From the NCBI GenBank assembly GCA_049975245.1, contig JBNGDB010000009.1, forward strand, positions 20,553 through 84,552: 64,000 bases of DNA. Direction: 5' to 3'. Shown here in pieces: positions 19,753 to 29,071 of this stretch. The DNA is from UBA117 sp049975245 (lineage in GTDB: Archaea > Methanobacteriota > Methanobacteria > Methanobacteriales > Methanobacteriaceae). Under the pieces are notes generated by a model, which worked only from the letters and a program-made list of their open reading frames with translations, was not told the DNA's origin and did no database searches. Each line of letters starts with the position of its first letter. The first letter of the stretch is position 1. Made by a program: the position numbers and the translations under genes.

Positions 19753-20226
19753 CTACTCCATTTGTTTCATTCGCAAAAGTTTCATTGCAGTGCGTAAATC
19801 ATGACCACATTCTTGAAGAACATGAACGGCCTCAGTTTCAGAAACATCAAAGGCATCTGCAAGTGCTTTAACATTTTTTTCATCTAATACTTTAGTTTCT
19901 CCAACCAATTCCTCTGATAACTGTTTTTTTAGTTCCATGTATTCATCTGTAGACATGTCAATTTTTCTCATAACCATATCCCTTAATGGACAAGGTTTAG
20001 AAGGTTTACAACACCAGACTAATGATCCAAAACAAGTTCCTTCACCATGCTTAAGTCTTGTTTTTTTTCCAAATTCTTCTTTCTTTTCAATATAATCTTG
20101 TGGAGTAAGTCCAGCTTCTTCTAATGCGTATAATATGGGGCAAGGTTTTACTGGTGGACAACAAAATGTTAATGCTCTTTTATCCCCTCCGCGACATACA
20201 TGTGATGGTGAGTCCTCCCATACCAT
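19753..20226 (-). CDS. Methanogenesis marker protein 9 (eight-cysteine domain plus UBA-like tail)
   Basis: A 157-residue protein. Eight cysteines (11, 22, 23, 29, 65, 72, 73, 79) span exactly 69 residues with two copies of the aromatic-CC-x3-KPC motif: FCCPPVKPC (21-29) and WCCKPSKPC (71-79). This is the defining pattern of methanogenesis marker domain 9, of unknown function and restricted to methanogens. Residues 116-155 look like a UBA or NAC-type helical domain (ALADAFDVSETEAVHVLQ). The start at 20226 is preferred because GGAGGAG precedes it and it lies 1 bp after the atwA stop. The cysteines suggest a metal or Fe-S site (inference). Confidence 0.88.
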   Translation of the reverse strand: MVWEDSPSHVCRGGDKRALTFCCPPVKPCPILYALEEAGLTPQDYIEKKEEFGKKTRLKHGEGTCFGSLVWCCKPSKPCPLRDMVMRKIDMSTDEYMELKKQLSEELVGETKVLDEKNVKALADAFDVSETEAVHVLQECGHDLRTAMKLLRMKQME

Positions 20227-20227
20227 T

Positions 20228-21823
20228 TTACTCCTCCGTAAGCATTTTTTTCTTTTCAGTAGGGGTGAGATCTTCCACAATAGATTCTGGATCACCAATC
20301 TTAAGGACTTTACCGCCTCTCATGAGAGCGGCACGATCACAAACATCTAAAACAAAATCCATGTCGTGAGATATTATAAGAAAAGTCTGGTTGAGTTCGT
20401 CCCTTGCTTTTCTTATGGAATCAGTAACCTGTACCCGGGTAATAGGATCCATGGTACCGGTTGGCTCATCAAGAATAATTATATTAGGTTCTTTAATTAG
20501 TACTTGGGCCAAAGCAACTCTATGACGTTCTCCACCACTTAATTCGTCGGGGTATTTGTATAATATGTTCTCCGCATAATTTTCATCAAACCCAACTGCT
20601 TTAAGAACGTATATTGCCTTCATTTTCGCAAATTCTGCGGGAAGCTCTAAACTAATAGCTTCAGTGAGATTTCCAAGAACATTTCTATGAGGATAGAGAC
20701 TGTACTCTTGGTGAAGAATTCCCAAATATGGTTTAACTCTACCTCTTCCGAAAGGTCCCTTTTCAGTCATGTCAATCCAGTTTTCACCTAATTTAACAAC
20801 AATTTCGCCACTGCTGGGATCAGTTAGCCCATATAAAATCCTTGATAGAGTGGTTTTTCCAGCACCACTTAAACCTACAATACCAAAAATTTCAGATTCG
20901 TCCACCACAAGATCTATTCCATCTACTGCTTTTACCACTCCCCTTTCAATGGAATAGTAATGTTTTTTAACATCATCCATCTTAATGATGGGACCTCCAC
21001 TTTTAAAGACTTCTCCCTTTTCAGGTAGAGGTACTTGATCCATGAAGCTCTTTACTACTTCTTCTGGATCTCCTTCCTGAATAATTTGACCTTTTTCTAG
21101 CCATATAACATGATCAGATAACTTTCTCATAACTTCAGGCCAGTGAGAAGTGATTAACATAGTTTTACCTTGATCTTTAACTCCTTCAATCAAAGCCTCA
21201 TGTATAAGTTCTGCGGTTTTAGGATCAAGAGTACCTGTAGGTTCATCTGCTAAAAATATAATTGGATCCTTTGCTAATTGCCTGGCTAAAACAACTCTCT
21301 GTTTTTCACCACCACTCAAATCACGGGCAATATGTGTTATCCTATGAGTCATCTGAGCCATTTCTAAAAGTTCTAAAGCTCTATAGGTGCCTTCTTCTTC
21401 ACCCAACCCTTCAATAGATTTAAGTACATTATCTATTACCGTATCATCTTCATATAGTGCAAAAGTACGTTGCAACATTATGGATATCCGTCTTTTTATT
21501 GCTGCGAATAATTTTCGATCACAGTTCCAAAAATCAACATTTAAATCTTGATATTCACAGCCACATGAACAACTTCCTCCAGCCAATGAAGGAGGTTCAA
21601 CTCTAATACATTCGGGACAATAAGCAACATGATAAGTTATTTTACCTTTATCGGGTTTGTAATCTTTCATCCCTCTGAGCATATTTATTAAAACTGACTT
21701 TCCAGACCCACTTCTGCCTAATATTCCCAGTACACTGCCCTCGTCTATTGTCATGTTTAAATCTTTTAAAACATCTACATTGCCAAAAGTTTTAGTGACA
21801 TTTTCTAATTTTATAAATGACAT
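20228..21823 (-). CDS. atwA: Methyl-coenzyme M reductase component A2 (twin ABC ATPase)
   Basis: ATP-dependent component that takes part in reductive activation of methyl-CoM reductase. The 531 residues hold two ABC ATPase domains: Walker A GRSGSGKS (36-43) and GLSGAGKT, signatures LSGGEKQR and LSGGERHR, Walker B IFLADEPTG and IIILDEPTG. A cysteine cluster (69, 72, 85, 87, 89) inserted in the first domain is typical of AtwA and distinguishes it from transport ATPases. There are no membrane partners nearby. AGGTGG precedes the ATG. It heads the operon with marker 9, precorrin-2 dehydrogenase and hemA. Confidence 0.93.
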   Translation of the reverse strand: MSFIKLENVTKTFGNVDVLKDLNMTIDEGSVLGILGRSGSGKSVLINMLRGMKDYKPDKGKITYHVAYCPECIRVEPPSLAGGSCSCGCEYQDLNVDFWNCDRKLFAAIKRRISIMLQRTFALYEDDTVIDNVLKSIEGLGEEEGTYRALELLEMAQMTHRITHIARDLSGGEKQRVVLARQLAKDPIIFLADEPTGTLDPKTAELIHEALIEGVKDQGKTMLITSHWPEVMRKLSDHVIWLEKGQIIQEGDPEEVVKSFMDQVPLPEKGEVFKSGGPIIKMDDVKKHYYSIERGVVKAVDGIDLVVDESEIFGIVGLSGAGKTTLSRILYGLTDPSSGEIVVKLGENWIDMTEKGPFGRGRVKPYLGILHQEYSLYPHRNVLGNLTEAISLELPAEFAKMKAIYVLKAVGFDENYAENILYKYPDELSGGERHRVALAQVLIKEPNIIILDEPTGTMDPITRVQVTDSIRKARDELNQTFLIISHDMDFVLDVCDRAALMRGGKVLKIGDPESIVEDLTPTEKKKMLTEE

Positions 21824-21957
21824 ACGACCACCTTTAAATTAAAATTATCATAATTCTATTTTTGTATAAATTTAAATGAATATATATTCTTAATGTTTAT
21901 GTTTTTTATATTTATTAATATGCACTTAGTTTCTATAAAAATTTGATTATTTATTAT

Positions 21958-22707
21958 TTATATAAATGATAGATCGAAGGGAATTTTACCCCCCATAGTG
22001 GCTCTTGCCATGGAAATAGCGTCAGCACCTGCATTGAACATTAACTGAGCAGTTTCCAAACTTTTTACAGAATTGTTTCCTATTAAAAATACATCAGTAC
22101 TATCGCTTATAGATTTAATTACCTCATAGTCAGCATAATCATAACCGGGTTTCATTGCATCCACATGTATGAAATCAGCCCCACTTTTTTCTACAGTTTT
22201 AGCAATTAAAATATCGTTATTTTCCGGAATATTGGCTCTTATTTTTACAGAAACCTTGCATTTGGCCTTTTTAACTATCTCTGAAGAGTAATTAAATAAT
22301 TTATTTAGATTTGATAGTAATGATTGTCCACATCCAATATTTGTTATTTCAGGTTGGCGGCAATGGGCATTTATTTCCACTACATCAATACCATCTAATC
22401 TTGATATCTCAATAATAGGATCAGGGGAAACTGACCGCAAATTAACAGATACTAAAGCATCAGAAGATTCTTTAATAATATTAGATTCATTCTCTATTAC
22501 AGAGATGATATCCTCTTTATCAATATCAAACTCTGATCTTCCTCTAGCCAGTATTTTTTTCCCAGCATCTATAGTAGGATTATCCACATTATATCCCCCA
22601 AGGGTGACCATGTCAAATCCCATTAAAGCCATTTTTTTGCAAAATTGGCCGTCAGTAATTCCTGCCATTGGGGCTAAAACCTTAATAAACTCACTCTCAT
22701 CAATCAT
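21958..22707 (-). CDS. Flavin-dependent TIM barrel protein, dihydrouridine synthase-like
   Basis: A 249-residue barrel. APMAGITDGQF at the N-terminus and IGNNSVKSLETAQ plus GADAISMARATMGG at the C-terminus resemble the FMN-binding elements of tRNA-dihydrouridine synthases and dihydroorotate dehydrogenases. VVEINAHCRQPE contains the Cys/His segment that is catalytic in that superfamily. It is shorter than true Dus and lacks an obvious tRNA-binding C-terminal domain. Methanogens carry a conserved family of this type next to GTP cyclohydrolase III, as here, so a role in a cofactor pathway is possible but unproven. Confidence 0.7.
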   Translation of the reverse strand: MIDESEFIKVLAPMAGITDGQFCKKMALMGFDMVTLGGYNVDNPTIDAGKKILARGRSEFDIDKEDIISVIENESNIIKESSDALVSVNLRSVSPDPIIEISRLDGIDVVEINAHCRQPEITNIGCGQSLLSNLNKLFNYSSEIVKKAKCKVSVKIRANIPENNDILIAKTVEKSGADFIHVDAMKPGYDYADYEVIKSISDSTDVFLIGNNSVKSLETAQLMFNAGADAISMARATMGGKIPFDLSFI

Positions 22708-22759
22708 GGCTTAAGTTATACTTTTAAAAGCTAATTAATAAAAACTAAAATAAAATTAT

Positions 22760-23515
22760 TTACTCCTTCATCACATGTACTAAATCGTAGGTAAAACCGC
22801 CCCTTATCTCCTCAAGTGCTAAATCAGCCAAATTAGCTGCTTTTTCAGCGGTAGGGGCCTTACCAACACCTGCTTTTAGAGCTATGTTTGTTTCGTCCTT
22901 TATCTCCTCAATTATTTTCAGCAAACCTTCCGGTTTTAGGCCGTTGCAGGGAGACATGAAATTATCCCCACCAATGAAAAACAACAAAGAACCTTTTTCA
23001 ATTAATTTTTTCATAAGGAAGTGTTGAACTCTATTAACAATAAATGAGGTATCATAAGCTGGAATAATATCGGTTAAAGAATCAGTTATCCCATTAATAT
23101 CAATATGCGCAATTTGCACAAAACTCTCCTCTTTTTTTACCATACCATCGATAGCTAATATTTCACTCCTTTCCTCAGATTGTGCTCCTCCATATCCTTG
23201 AAGAGATGTTGTAGCATTTCTCTGAGCTTCATATGGAGTTTCAGCTGCGCCAACACCCATACTTATTGTAATTGGATATCTGTTTCCTATTGATCTTTGA
23301 ATTCTTAAATGGTCTTCTACATCCACATTATTACTCACAGCTAACATATTGTCAAAACGAGTGAAAAAAACAAGTCCTTGTTTTGCTGCAAATTGCCTCT
23401 GGATATCGGCATAAAGTTCCGCCTGCAAAATCTGAAGATCTGCCTCTGCTCGTGGAGTAGGAGTTACCGTCCATGGCCCATAGTTATCAATCTGTATTAA
23501 AGTCATCTGTATCAT
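22760..23515 (-). CDS. gch3: GTP cyclohydrolase III (GTP cyclohydrolase IIa)
   Basis: Opens GTP to the formamidopyrimidine nucleotide, the first step toward riboflavin and the F420 chromophore in archaea. The 251 residues begin MIQMTLIQIDNYGPWTVTP, typical of the family, and contain two GGDEF-like halves with FTRFDNM and SMGVGAAETPYEAQ in the first and FIGGDNFMSP in the second. The start overlaps the end of cofD by 4 bp (ATGA). The overlap with an F420 gene is good support for the role. Confidence 0.93.
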   Translation of the reverse strand: MIQMTLIQIDNYGPWTVTPTPRAEADLQILQAELYADIQRQFAAKQGLVFFTRFDNMLAVSNNVDVEDHLRIQRSIGNRYPITISMGVGAAETPYEAQRNATTSLQGYGGAQSEERSEILAIDGMVKKEESFVQIAHIDINGITDSLTDIIPAYDTSFIVNRVQHFLMKKLIEKGSLLFFIGGDNFMSPCNGLKPEGLLKIIEEIKDETNIALKAGVGKAPTAEKAANLADLALEEIRGGFTYDLVHVMKE

Positions 23516-24417
23516 ATCATTTCACCCAATATAGTTCTTGCCAACATCACCTTATCATCAATGGTATTCATGTTTGTGTTTGTTACCATAACATTATTTA
23601 TTAGTCTTTCTATTTTTTCCTTTGAATGGCTATCTATAACATCTATAATAAATTTGTCTAAAAATTCTGCATACATATCAGCAACACCAACACACGAAAC
23701 TTCAAAACCCAATGCACCCATAAATTTAGCAGCAGGACCACTAACTGGCTTTCCCCCAATTATTGGAGATACTGCGACCACATTAGAATTTTTTAAAGCA
23801 TTTATAACTCCTTTCATTGAAATAATCGGCCCTATTGAAGTAACTGGATTTGAAGGACCTAAAAGGACCATTTCTGAATTTTCAATTGCATCCATCAAAC
23901 CTTCTGAAGGTCTAACTTTGCTATATTTTACATCTAAAACTTCTGGTTCTGCTTTATGTTCAATTAAAAATTCATGAAAATCCATATTTCCTTGATCAGT
24001 TATAATATTTATAGATGGCTGATCATCACTCATTGGTATAATTCTAGATTCAACACCTAATTTTTTCCTTTGAATGTCAACCGCTTCAGAAAGAGAATAT
24101 CTCTCCAAGAGTAAAGTTTTCTGGATCTTTATGGCACGATCCTTATCCCCGATTCTTAAAAGCTCTGGACAACCTAATTTTCCCAGCATTTCATTGGTTA
24201 TAAATGTATCATCACATATCCCATACCATGTTTCATCGTTTATCATGTTTGCCAAGGTATAAAGAACTGTATCAATGTCAGCAGCCACATATAAGTTGGA
24301 AACATAAGTATTTTCCACAGTATTAACAATAATATTAAGATCACTAGGATTTAATACTTTAACCATTCCCTGGAGTAATTTTGGAGTTCCAGTTCCTCCC
24401 GATAGTACAGTTATCAT
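23512..24417 (-). CDS. cofD: 2-phospho-L-lactate transferase
   Basis: Joins the phospholactyl group to FO, giving F420-0. The 301 residues start MITVLSGGTGTPKLLQG, the CofD nucleotide-binding signature, followed by VNTVENTYVSNLYVAADIDTVLYTLA and the loop GPSNPVTSIGPI near 207. The length is normal. It lies 31 bp after cofE and overlaps gch3, so FO precursor supply and F420 side-chain assembly are co-transcribed. Confidence 0.95.
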   Translation of the reverse strand: MITVLSGGTGTPKLLQGMVKVLNPSDLNIIVNTVENTYVSNLYVAADIDTVLYTLANMINDETWYGICDDTFITNEMLGKLGCPELLRIGDKDRAIKIQKTLLLERYSLSEAVDIQRKKLGVESRIIPMSDDQPSINIITDQGNMDFHEFLIEHKAEPEVLDVKYSKVRPSEGLMDAIENSEMVLLGPSNPVTSIGPIISMKGVINALKNSNVVAVSPIIGGKPVSGPAAKFMGALGFEVSCVGVADMYAEFLDKFIIDVIDSHSKEKIERLINNVMVTNTNMNTIDDKVMLARTILGEMI

Positions 24418-24448
24418 GCTAATCTAATCAATTATTTTTATTAACCTT

Positions 24449-25210
24449 TTATCTAAAAACATCATACTTTTTAGGTCTTATTAATGATTTAGCAGAGGAA
24501 TAATTATTAAATAAATTTTTAGAATAATTTAATCCTTTTATTAATATAATAGGCATTCCTTCATCAGCTTGCCCCATGACTATTGAAGCTGCGGCAGCTA
24601 ATTCATCAGCAACTGCAATTTTGGTAGTTTCAAGTTTTCTTCCATAAAGATCTATTTCACCCTTCCTATCCCATAATGGCTCCAAACCTGAAATTCCAAC
24701 AGCAACGCCAACAGCGCCCTCTCTAAATGGTCTTCCCTGAGTATCAGATATAATAATAATTAATTTCTTACCAGTATCTCTTAAAATATCTTTTCTAATA
24801 TGTTCAGCACTTTTATCCGGATTATCGGGGATAGGGGTTGCTTTACCTTCTTCTACATTGGACTCATCAATACCGGCATTGGCACATATAAATCCGTGTT
24901 TGGTTTCAGAGATAATGAAATCTGGACCTACTTTTAATATTTCATTCGATTCTTTAAGTATTGATTCTACAAGTTTTGGATCCTTTCGGGTGTTTTTTGC
25001 AATCTTTAATGCTTTAGGACTTGGCTCTATGGATGATAAATCAATTTTTGTCCCTTCAGATTTAGCAATAATAGTTTCAGCAATTACCAGCACATCTCCA
25101 TCATCTAAATCTATTGCAGAATTCTCCAATGACTCTAAGATTATTGATGCGATATTATCATTTTCTTTGATAAGGGGTATATTCTCCAAACCTATAATTC
25201 TAACTTCCAT
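24449..25210 (-). CDS. cofE: F420-0:gamma-glutamyl ligase
   Basis: Adds glutamate residues to F420-0 using GTP. The protein is about 253 residues from MEVRIIGLENIPLI. Conserved elements are VIAETIIAKSEG, the metal-binding ICANAGIDESNVE, ISDTQGRPFREGAVGVAVG and DELAAAASIVMGQADEG. The ATG at 25210 is chosen because conserved sequence starts there and a GGTG lies just upstream; an in-frame ATG at 25246 would overlap purO. It is followed by cofD. Confidence 0.95.
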   Translation of the reverse strand: MEVRIIGLENIPLIKENDNIASIILESLENSAIDLDDGDVLVIAETIIAKSEGTKIDLSSIEPSPKALKIAKNTRKDPKLVESILKESNEILKVGPDFIISETKHGFICANAGIDESNVEEGKATPIPDNPDKSAEHIRKDILRDTGKKLIIIISDTQGRPFREGAVGVAVGISGLEPLWDRKGEIDLYGRKLETTKIAVADELAAAASIVMGQADEGMPIILIKGLNYSKNLFNNYSSAKSLIRPKKYDVFR

Positions 25211-25224
25211 ATTCGCACCGAATC

Positions 25225-25827
25225 TTAGATGAAAGAGATATCCCAATCTTTAAATCCAAAAGCAGCTGCAGATGTAACAGGATTGGTAAATTCTGCAAAT
25301 TTACCTTGACTCATAATAAATTGCGCCGCTTCTTGCGAATTACTGGCTGAAAATTCTACTTCATGAGGTTGAGTATGCTCATAAGTTGCAATGTAACATG
25401 TTCTTCCAGGTTCAACTTTCTCAACTATAAGGCTTTCATGGGTAACAATACCAATATAAGCATCTCCCTTAAGTGAAACAGCTCCAGCAATTCGGGGAGT
25501 GTTATAATCATCTTTTTCATAATCCATTACAAGCAATGAAAGTGCAATAGCATCTCTAAGGTTCATACCCTCCTCAATTTTATCCGCAATAACATCTGTA
25601 TGAGAACCATTAGAAACAACAGCCACATCATCCACTATTTTTATACAATTGTAAGCTATATAAGGATTAACAAAAACATCCTTTTCATGTCCTTCCTTCG
25701 GCACTACAGCTACCCTATTTTCAAAAGACTTCGTTTCCCTATTGGGAAAGGATCTACTTGAAACTCGGTACGCAACTAAATTTCCAGATTTATTACTCCC
25801 TAATGCTAACATTCTACCAACATACAT
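25225..25827 (-). CDS. purO: IMP cyclohydrolase, archaeal type
   Basis: Closes FAICAR to IMP, the last step of purine synthesis in archaea lacking the PurH cyclohydrolase. The 200 residues match PurO: MYVGRMLALGSN, LVAYRVSSRSFPNR, NPYIAYNCIK, NDYNTPR-like DDYNTPRIAGAV and ATYEHTQPHEV. It heads the operon with cofE, cofD and gch3, which makes biological sense because the cofactor starts from GTP. The cofE start follows 14 bp after its stop. Confidence 0.95.
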   Translation of the reverse strand: MYVGRMLALGSNKSGNLVAYRVSSRSFPNRETKSFENRVAVVPKEGHEKDVFVNPYIAYNCIKIVDDVAVVSNGSHTDVIADKIEEGMNLRDAIALSLLVMDYEKDDYNTPRIAGAVSLKGDAYIGIVTHESLIVEKVEPGRTCYIATYEHTQPHEVEFSASNSQEAAQFIMSQGKFAEFTNPVTSAAAFGFKDWDISFI

Positions 25828-25914
25828 ATTTACACCTAAAATTTTTTAGTTTCCATTAATATTTTCTTTAAATTCATTAAACTGAAATAATACTAACAAG
25901 TTTTCCATAATCAA

Positions 25915-26313
25915 TTACTGGTCTGGAGGAGCTACAGCTTTATCTGGTGACATTCCAGGAGGTGCAGTTATAATGATGGTTCCTGTTTTAGGTCTAATAA
26001 TAATCTCCCCCTCATCTATTACCCTAGTGTTAACTGCAATTGCATTATTTCGAATGTAACTGGACATGTCTTCACCGTTCACTATAACCTCTTTAAGACC
26101 TGCTACTGGTATTAAATAGTATTCTAATGGTCCGCTACTTTCAGTTAATTCTGGTTTTCCACTAGAAGAATCAGCGGTTGATGCTGCTTGAAAACTACTG
26201 GTAACCATTAAAAATATTAGAACCGTGAAAAGTACATCAATAAAGGGAACTAAATTAAACTTTGGATTGCTGTCCCTCACCTTATTTCTGAACTTTCTTA
26301 TATCCATGGTCAT
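25915..26313 (-). CDS. exbD: ExbD/TolR-family protein
   Basis: A 132-residue single-pass membrane protein of the ion-driven ExbB/ExbD class. The helix FNLVPFIDVLFTVLIFLMV (about 19-37) carries the conserved proton-path Asp26. The outer domain is short, with the usual VxVNG-like strand (VIVNGEDMSSYIR). It follows the ExbB homologue by about 33 bp. Methanobacteriales have no outer membrane and no TonB gene is near, so what this pair energises is unknown. Confidence 0.87.
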   Translation of the reverse strand: MTMDIRKFRNKVRDSNPKFNLVPFIDVLFTVLIFLMVTSSFQAASTADSSSGKPELTESSGPLEYYLIPVAGLKEVIVNGEDMSSYIRNNAIAVNTRVIDEGEIIIRPKTGTIIITAPPGMSPDKAVAPPDQ

Positions 26314-26346
26314 TAAAATAACTCCAGAACTCTTTTAATGATAATA

Positions 26347-27183
26347 TTATTGTTTTAATTTACTTTCAATAATTTCAACTTCAGAATTACATTTTTCCAT
26401 AAGTATATTATGGATACTCTTTTCCAACATACTAGGTTTAAATGAAACCCAAATATTCGCTTCTTTATCAATAATCTGTTTTATATTTACAATACCTTCT
26501 GCATCCCGAAGGGCACTTATAGAGCAGTCAACGTCCTTTACTCTTAATTTCATTTCAGCAGAACTCCAATTGGTCATCTTTTTGGCGATTTCGATTTTAT
26601 CCATTTCTTTATCTATTCTACCAGTTATGTAAGAATAAAATGGAAGTAAAACAATCGCAACAGAAAGACCGGCTATGGTGGTAATTAATGCTATATAAAT
26701 ACCCTCTGCCAACGCGCTTGGACTTGCATTTACACCTAGAGCTTTAAAAGTAAACCACATACCAATAACTGTCCCTATTAAGCCCAATAAAGGCGCGATC
26801 TCAATTATGGTCCTAAGAGTATCAAGGCCCTTGGTCATATTACCCATTTCAACAATAAAAACTCTTTCCATAGCGTCTTCAACTTCAGTTTTATTCCGAT
26901 AACCAATCTTTAGGGCCTCGGAAATAATTTTTGAGATAGGATTTTTATACTTACCAATGGCCCTTAAAGCCTCCAAAGAACCTCCTTTCTCCATTGCTGT
27001 GTTAACTGTCCCTGTTATTTGGGGGAGACTTATTTTAGATATTTTGCGTAAATAATGAATTTTTTCAAAAGATGTTATAAAACCATAAACACCGACTAAT
27101 GTAATTATATAAGTGATTAGTCCTCCGCTTTTAAACATCTCTAAAATGGTTCCAAATGTACTATTAAGAAATTCTAATATCAT
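26347..27183 (-). CDS. exbB: ExbB/TolQ/MotA-family proton channel protein
   Basis: A 278-residue membrane protein with about three helices (near 15-35, 125-150, 160-185). The conserved region IIEIAPLLGLIGTVIGMWFTFKAL and ALITTIAGLSVAIVLLPFYSY is the MotA/TolQ/ExbB domain. The C-terminal 80 residues are hydrophilic and longer than usual. A GGAG precedes the ATG. It forms a two-gene unit with exbD downstream. Confidence 0.87.
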   Translation of the reverse strand: MILEFLNSTFGTILEMFKSGGLITYIITLVGVYGFITSFEKIHYLRKISKISLPQITGTVNTAMEKGGSLEALRAIGKYKNPISKIISEALKIGYRNKTEVEDAMERVFIVEMGNMTKGLDTLRTIIEIAPLLGLIGTVIGMWFTFKALGVNASPSALAEGIYIALITTIAGLSVAIVLLPFYSYITGRIDKEMDKIEIAKKMTNWSSAEMKLRVKDVDCSISALRDAEGIVNIKQIIDKEANIWVSFKPSMLEKSIHNILMEKCNSEVEIIESKLKQ

Positions 27184-27321
27184 TTAACTCCTCTAAGATT
27201 TATTGGTAATTTAAATATAGATCACTATCAGTCGTATCACTATGATTTTAATGTTATAGTTAATTAGTCACTATGAATTAATTGTTATAAATATACTAAG
27301 TTTATTTAGTGGAATAAAATA

Positions 27322-27948
27322 TTATTTATTGGATTTATCTTTAAGTTTCTGTGATGTGTTCCATGATTTTCTCACAAAATCAGGTAGGTTTTCAAACTTA
27401 TATTTTTTTAGAAATGATTGAGTTTTAGGATCACTTGGATATCCGGAACCAACATCTTTAAATTTTTTCCTAATTTCGGCAATTTCAAGATCACGTTCAA
27501 CTTTTGCTATAATTGAAGCTGCCCCCACAATTAAATATTTATCGTCAGCACCGTGTTCTGCAATAATTTCAATATCCTCATTTACTATTTCTTTTATTTC
27601 ATTTCTAAATCTTTCTGGATTTACATCAACTGAATCAATAATGGCAAGATCCGGTTGGAAATAGCTGATAATTTTTGTAATGGCTATTTTTTCAATTTCA
27701 TTAAGATTCACATCTTTAGATCTGAGATTATCTATATCACTAGCTGAAATTGAAATAACATGATAATCGAAAATTTTTTTTATTTTTCGATGGAGAATAG
27801 TTCTCCTTTTAGGAGATAATTTTTTAGAATCCTTAATACCAAGTCTTTCCAAATTTTTTAATTTTTTCTCGTCAATACACACTCCGCAAACAACTAAGGG
27901 ACCAATAACAGGGCCTCTGCCTGCTTCATCTATGCCAACTATTCTCAT
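27322..27948 (-). CDS. rnhB: Ribonuclease HII
   Basis: Cleaves RNA in RNA-DNA hybrids and at embedded ribonucleotides. The 208 residues contain the active-site signature GIDEAGRGPVIGP (Asp5-Glu6 region), KDSKKLSPKRR, the third carboxylate in LAIIDSVDVNP and the fourth in AKVERDLEI. GSGYPSDPKT is also conserved. It is a complete archaeal RNase HII lying 48 bp after mreB on the same strand. Confidence 0.95.
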   Translation of the reverse strand: MRIVGIDEAGRGPVIGPLVVCGVCIDEKKLKNLERLGIKDSKKLSPKRRTILHRKIKKIFDYHVISISASDIDNLRSKDVNLNEIEKIAITKIISYFQPDLAIIDSVDVNPERFRNEIKEIVNEDIEIIAEHGADDKYLIVGAASIIAKVERDLEIAEIRKKFKDVGSGYPSDPKTQSFLKKYKFENLPDFVRKSWNTSQKLKDKSNK

Positions 27949-27996
27949 TTATAGCCATCCGGCATTATATGTAAAATAAAAAAAGAAAGCCATTAC

Positions 27997-29070
27997 TTAT
28001 TTCATGGCTTTTAAACGTACTTCAGGCTCTAAAGCTCTTGGCTCAGCAGCAACTATTGCAGCTCCCTTAGCAACCACAGTCATAGGATCTTGAGAGATTG
28101 TAACAGGAATTCCTACCTCTTCAAATATCCTTTCTTTAAGACCGTTAAGTTGTGAAGTTCCACCTACCACAACAGTCTGAGCATAAACACCAGATATAAG
28201 TTCTGGTGATAACCTTTCCAGTACATGAGATAATGCTTCAACAATTTTAACAATAATAGGTTCTGCAGCTTCTGCAACCATTTTTGAATCGATTTCAACT
28301 TGTTTTGGTTTGTTGGTATTCATGCATTTTCCTATAACTGTAGTTTTATTAATTTCAAGGTCAGATTCAGAGTTTACCATACCCACTTCAATTTTAGCTT
28401 TTTCAGCTTCGTGAAGTCCGATTTCAACTTCATATTTTTCCTTAACTTTTTCAACAATATTGTCGTCTATGTCATCTCCACCCCATCTAATGGTTTCGAT
28501 GTCTGTTATTCCACCTAAAGAAATTACTACAATATCACTTGAACCAGCACCAACATCTATTACCATAGTACCAGCTGCTTCAGCTATAGGTAATCCAGCG
28601 CCTATGGCTGCGGCAAGTCCCTCGCTTATGACCAACACATAGCTGGCTCCTGCCTTTCTACCTATTTCTTCTACTGCGTTTTTCTCAACTTCTGAAGCAT
28701 CTCCGGGTATTCCGATTACAATTCTTTCAATGGTGTCCATTGATTCACCAGCACCCTTCTCCAATGCATAAATAAGAAGAGCCTTAGCTTGAGCTATACT
28801 TTCAATAACACCTTTTCTTAAAGGTCTTACCGCCACAATATCTTCAGGGGTTCTACCTAGCATCAATTTAGCTTCATCACCAACAGCCAGTACATAGGAA
28901 GCATCATCCTTTTTTACAGCTACTACTGAAGGTATTTTGTATAAATCAAATTTATCACCAGATGGTTTAGCAACAACCGTATTTAAAGTTCCTAAATCAA
29001 TTCCTAATGTATTAGTTAGCGGTTTTTTCTTAATTTCAGTTTCTTCTTCCTTTTTTCCAAAAGAAAACAT
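27997..29070 (-). CDS. mreB: MreB-like actin homologue (rod shape-determining protein)
   Basis: Actin-fold ATPase of 357 residues. GIDLGTLNTVVA (phosphate 1), GIPGDASEVEKNAVEE, MVIDVGAGSSDIVVISLGG (phosphate 2) and VVVGGTSQLNGL (adenosine motif) are in order. RPLRKGVIES is the MreB-specific segment, and the substrate domain of Hsp70 is absent. The N-terminal 15 residues are charged (KKEEETEIKKK). AGGAGG precedes the start, inside the end of the upstream gene. It presumably guides pseudomurein wall growth, by analogy with bacterial MreB. Confidence 0.88.
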   Translation of the reverse strand: MFSFGKKEEETEIKKKPLTNTLGIDLGTLNTVVAKPSGDKFDLYKIPSVVAVKKDDASYVLAVGDEAKLMLGRTPEDIVAVRPLRKGVIESIAQAKALLIYALEKGAGESMDTIERIVIGIPGDASEVEKNAVEEIGRKAGASYVLVISEGLAAAIGAGLPIAEAAGTMVIDVGAGSSDIVVISLGGITDIETIRWGGDDIDDNIVEKVKEKYEVEIGLHEAEKAKIEVGMVNSESDLEINKTTVIGKCMNTNKPKQVEIDSKMVAEAAEPIIVKIVEALSHVLERLSPELISGVYAQTVVVGGTSQLNGLKERIFEEVGIPVTISQDPMTVVAKGAAIVAAEPRALEPEVRLKAMK

Positions 29071-29071
29071 T

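Noticed and set aside
20228..21823. ABC transporter ATPase for small-molecule uptake
   Set aside because: Twin ATPase domains with the Cys cluster and no permease genes fit AtwA, and its neighbours are MCR/F430-related.
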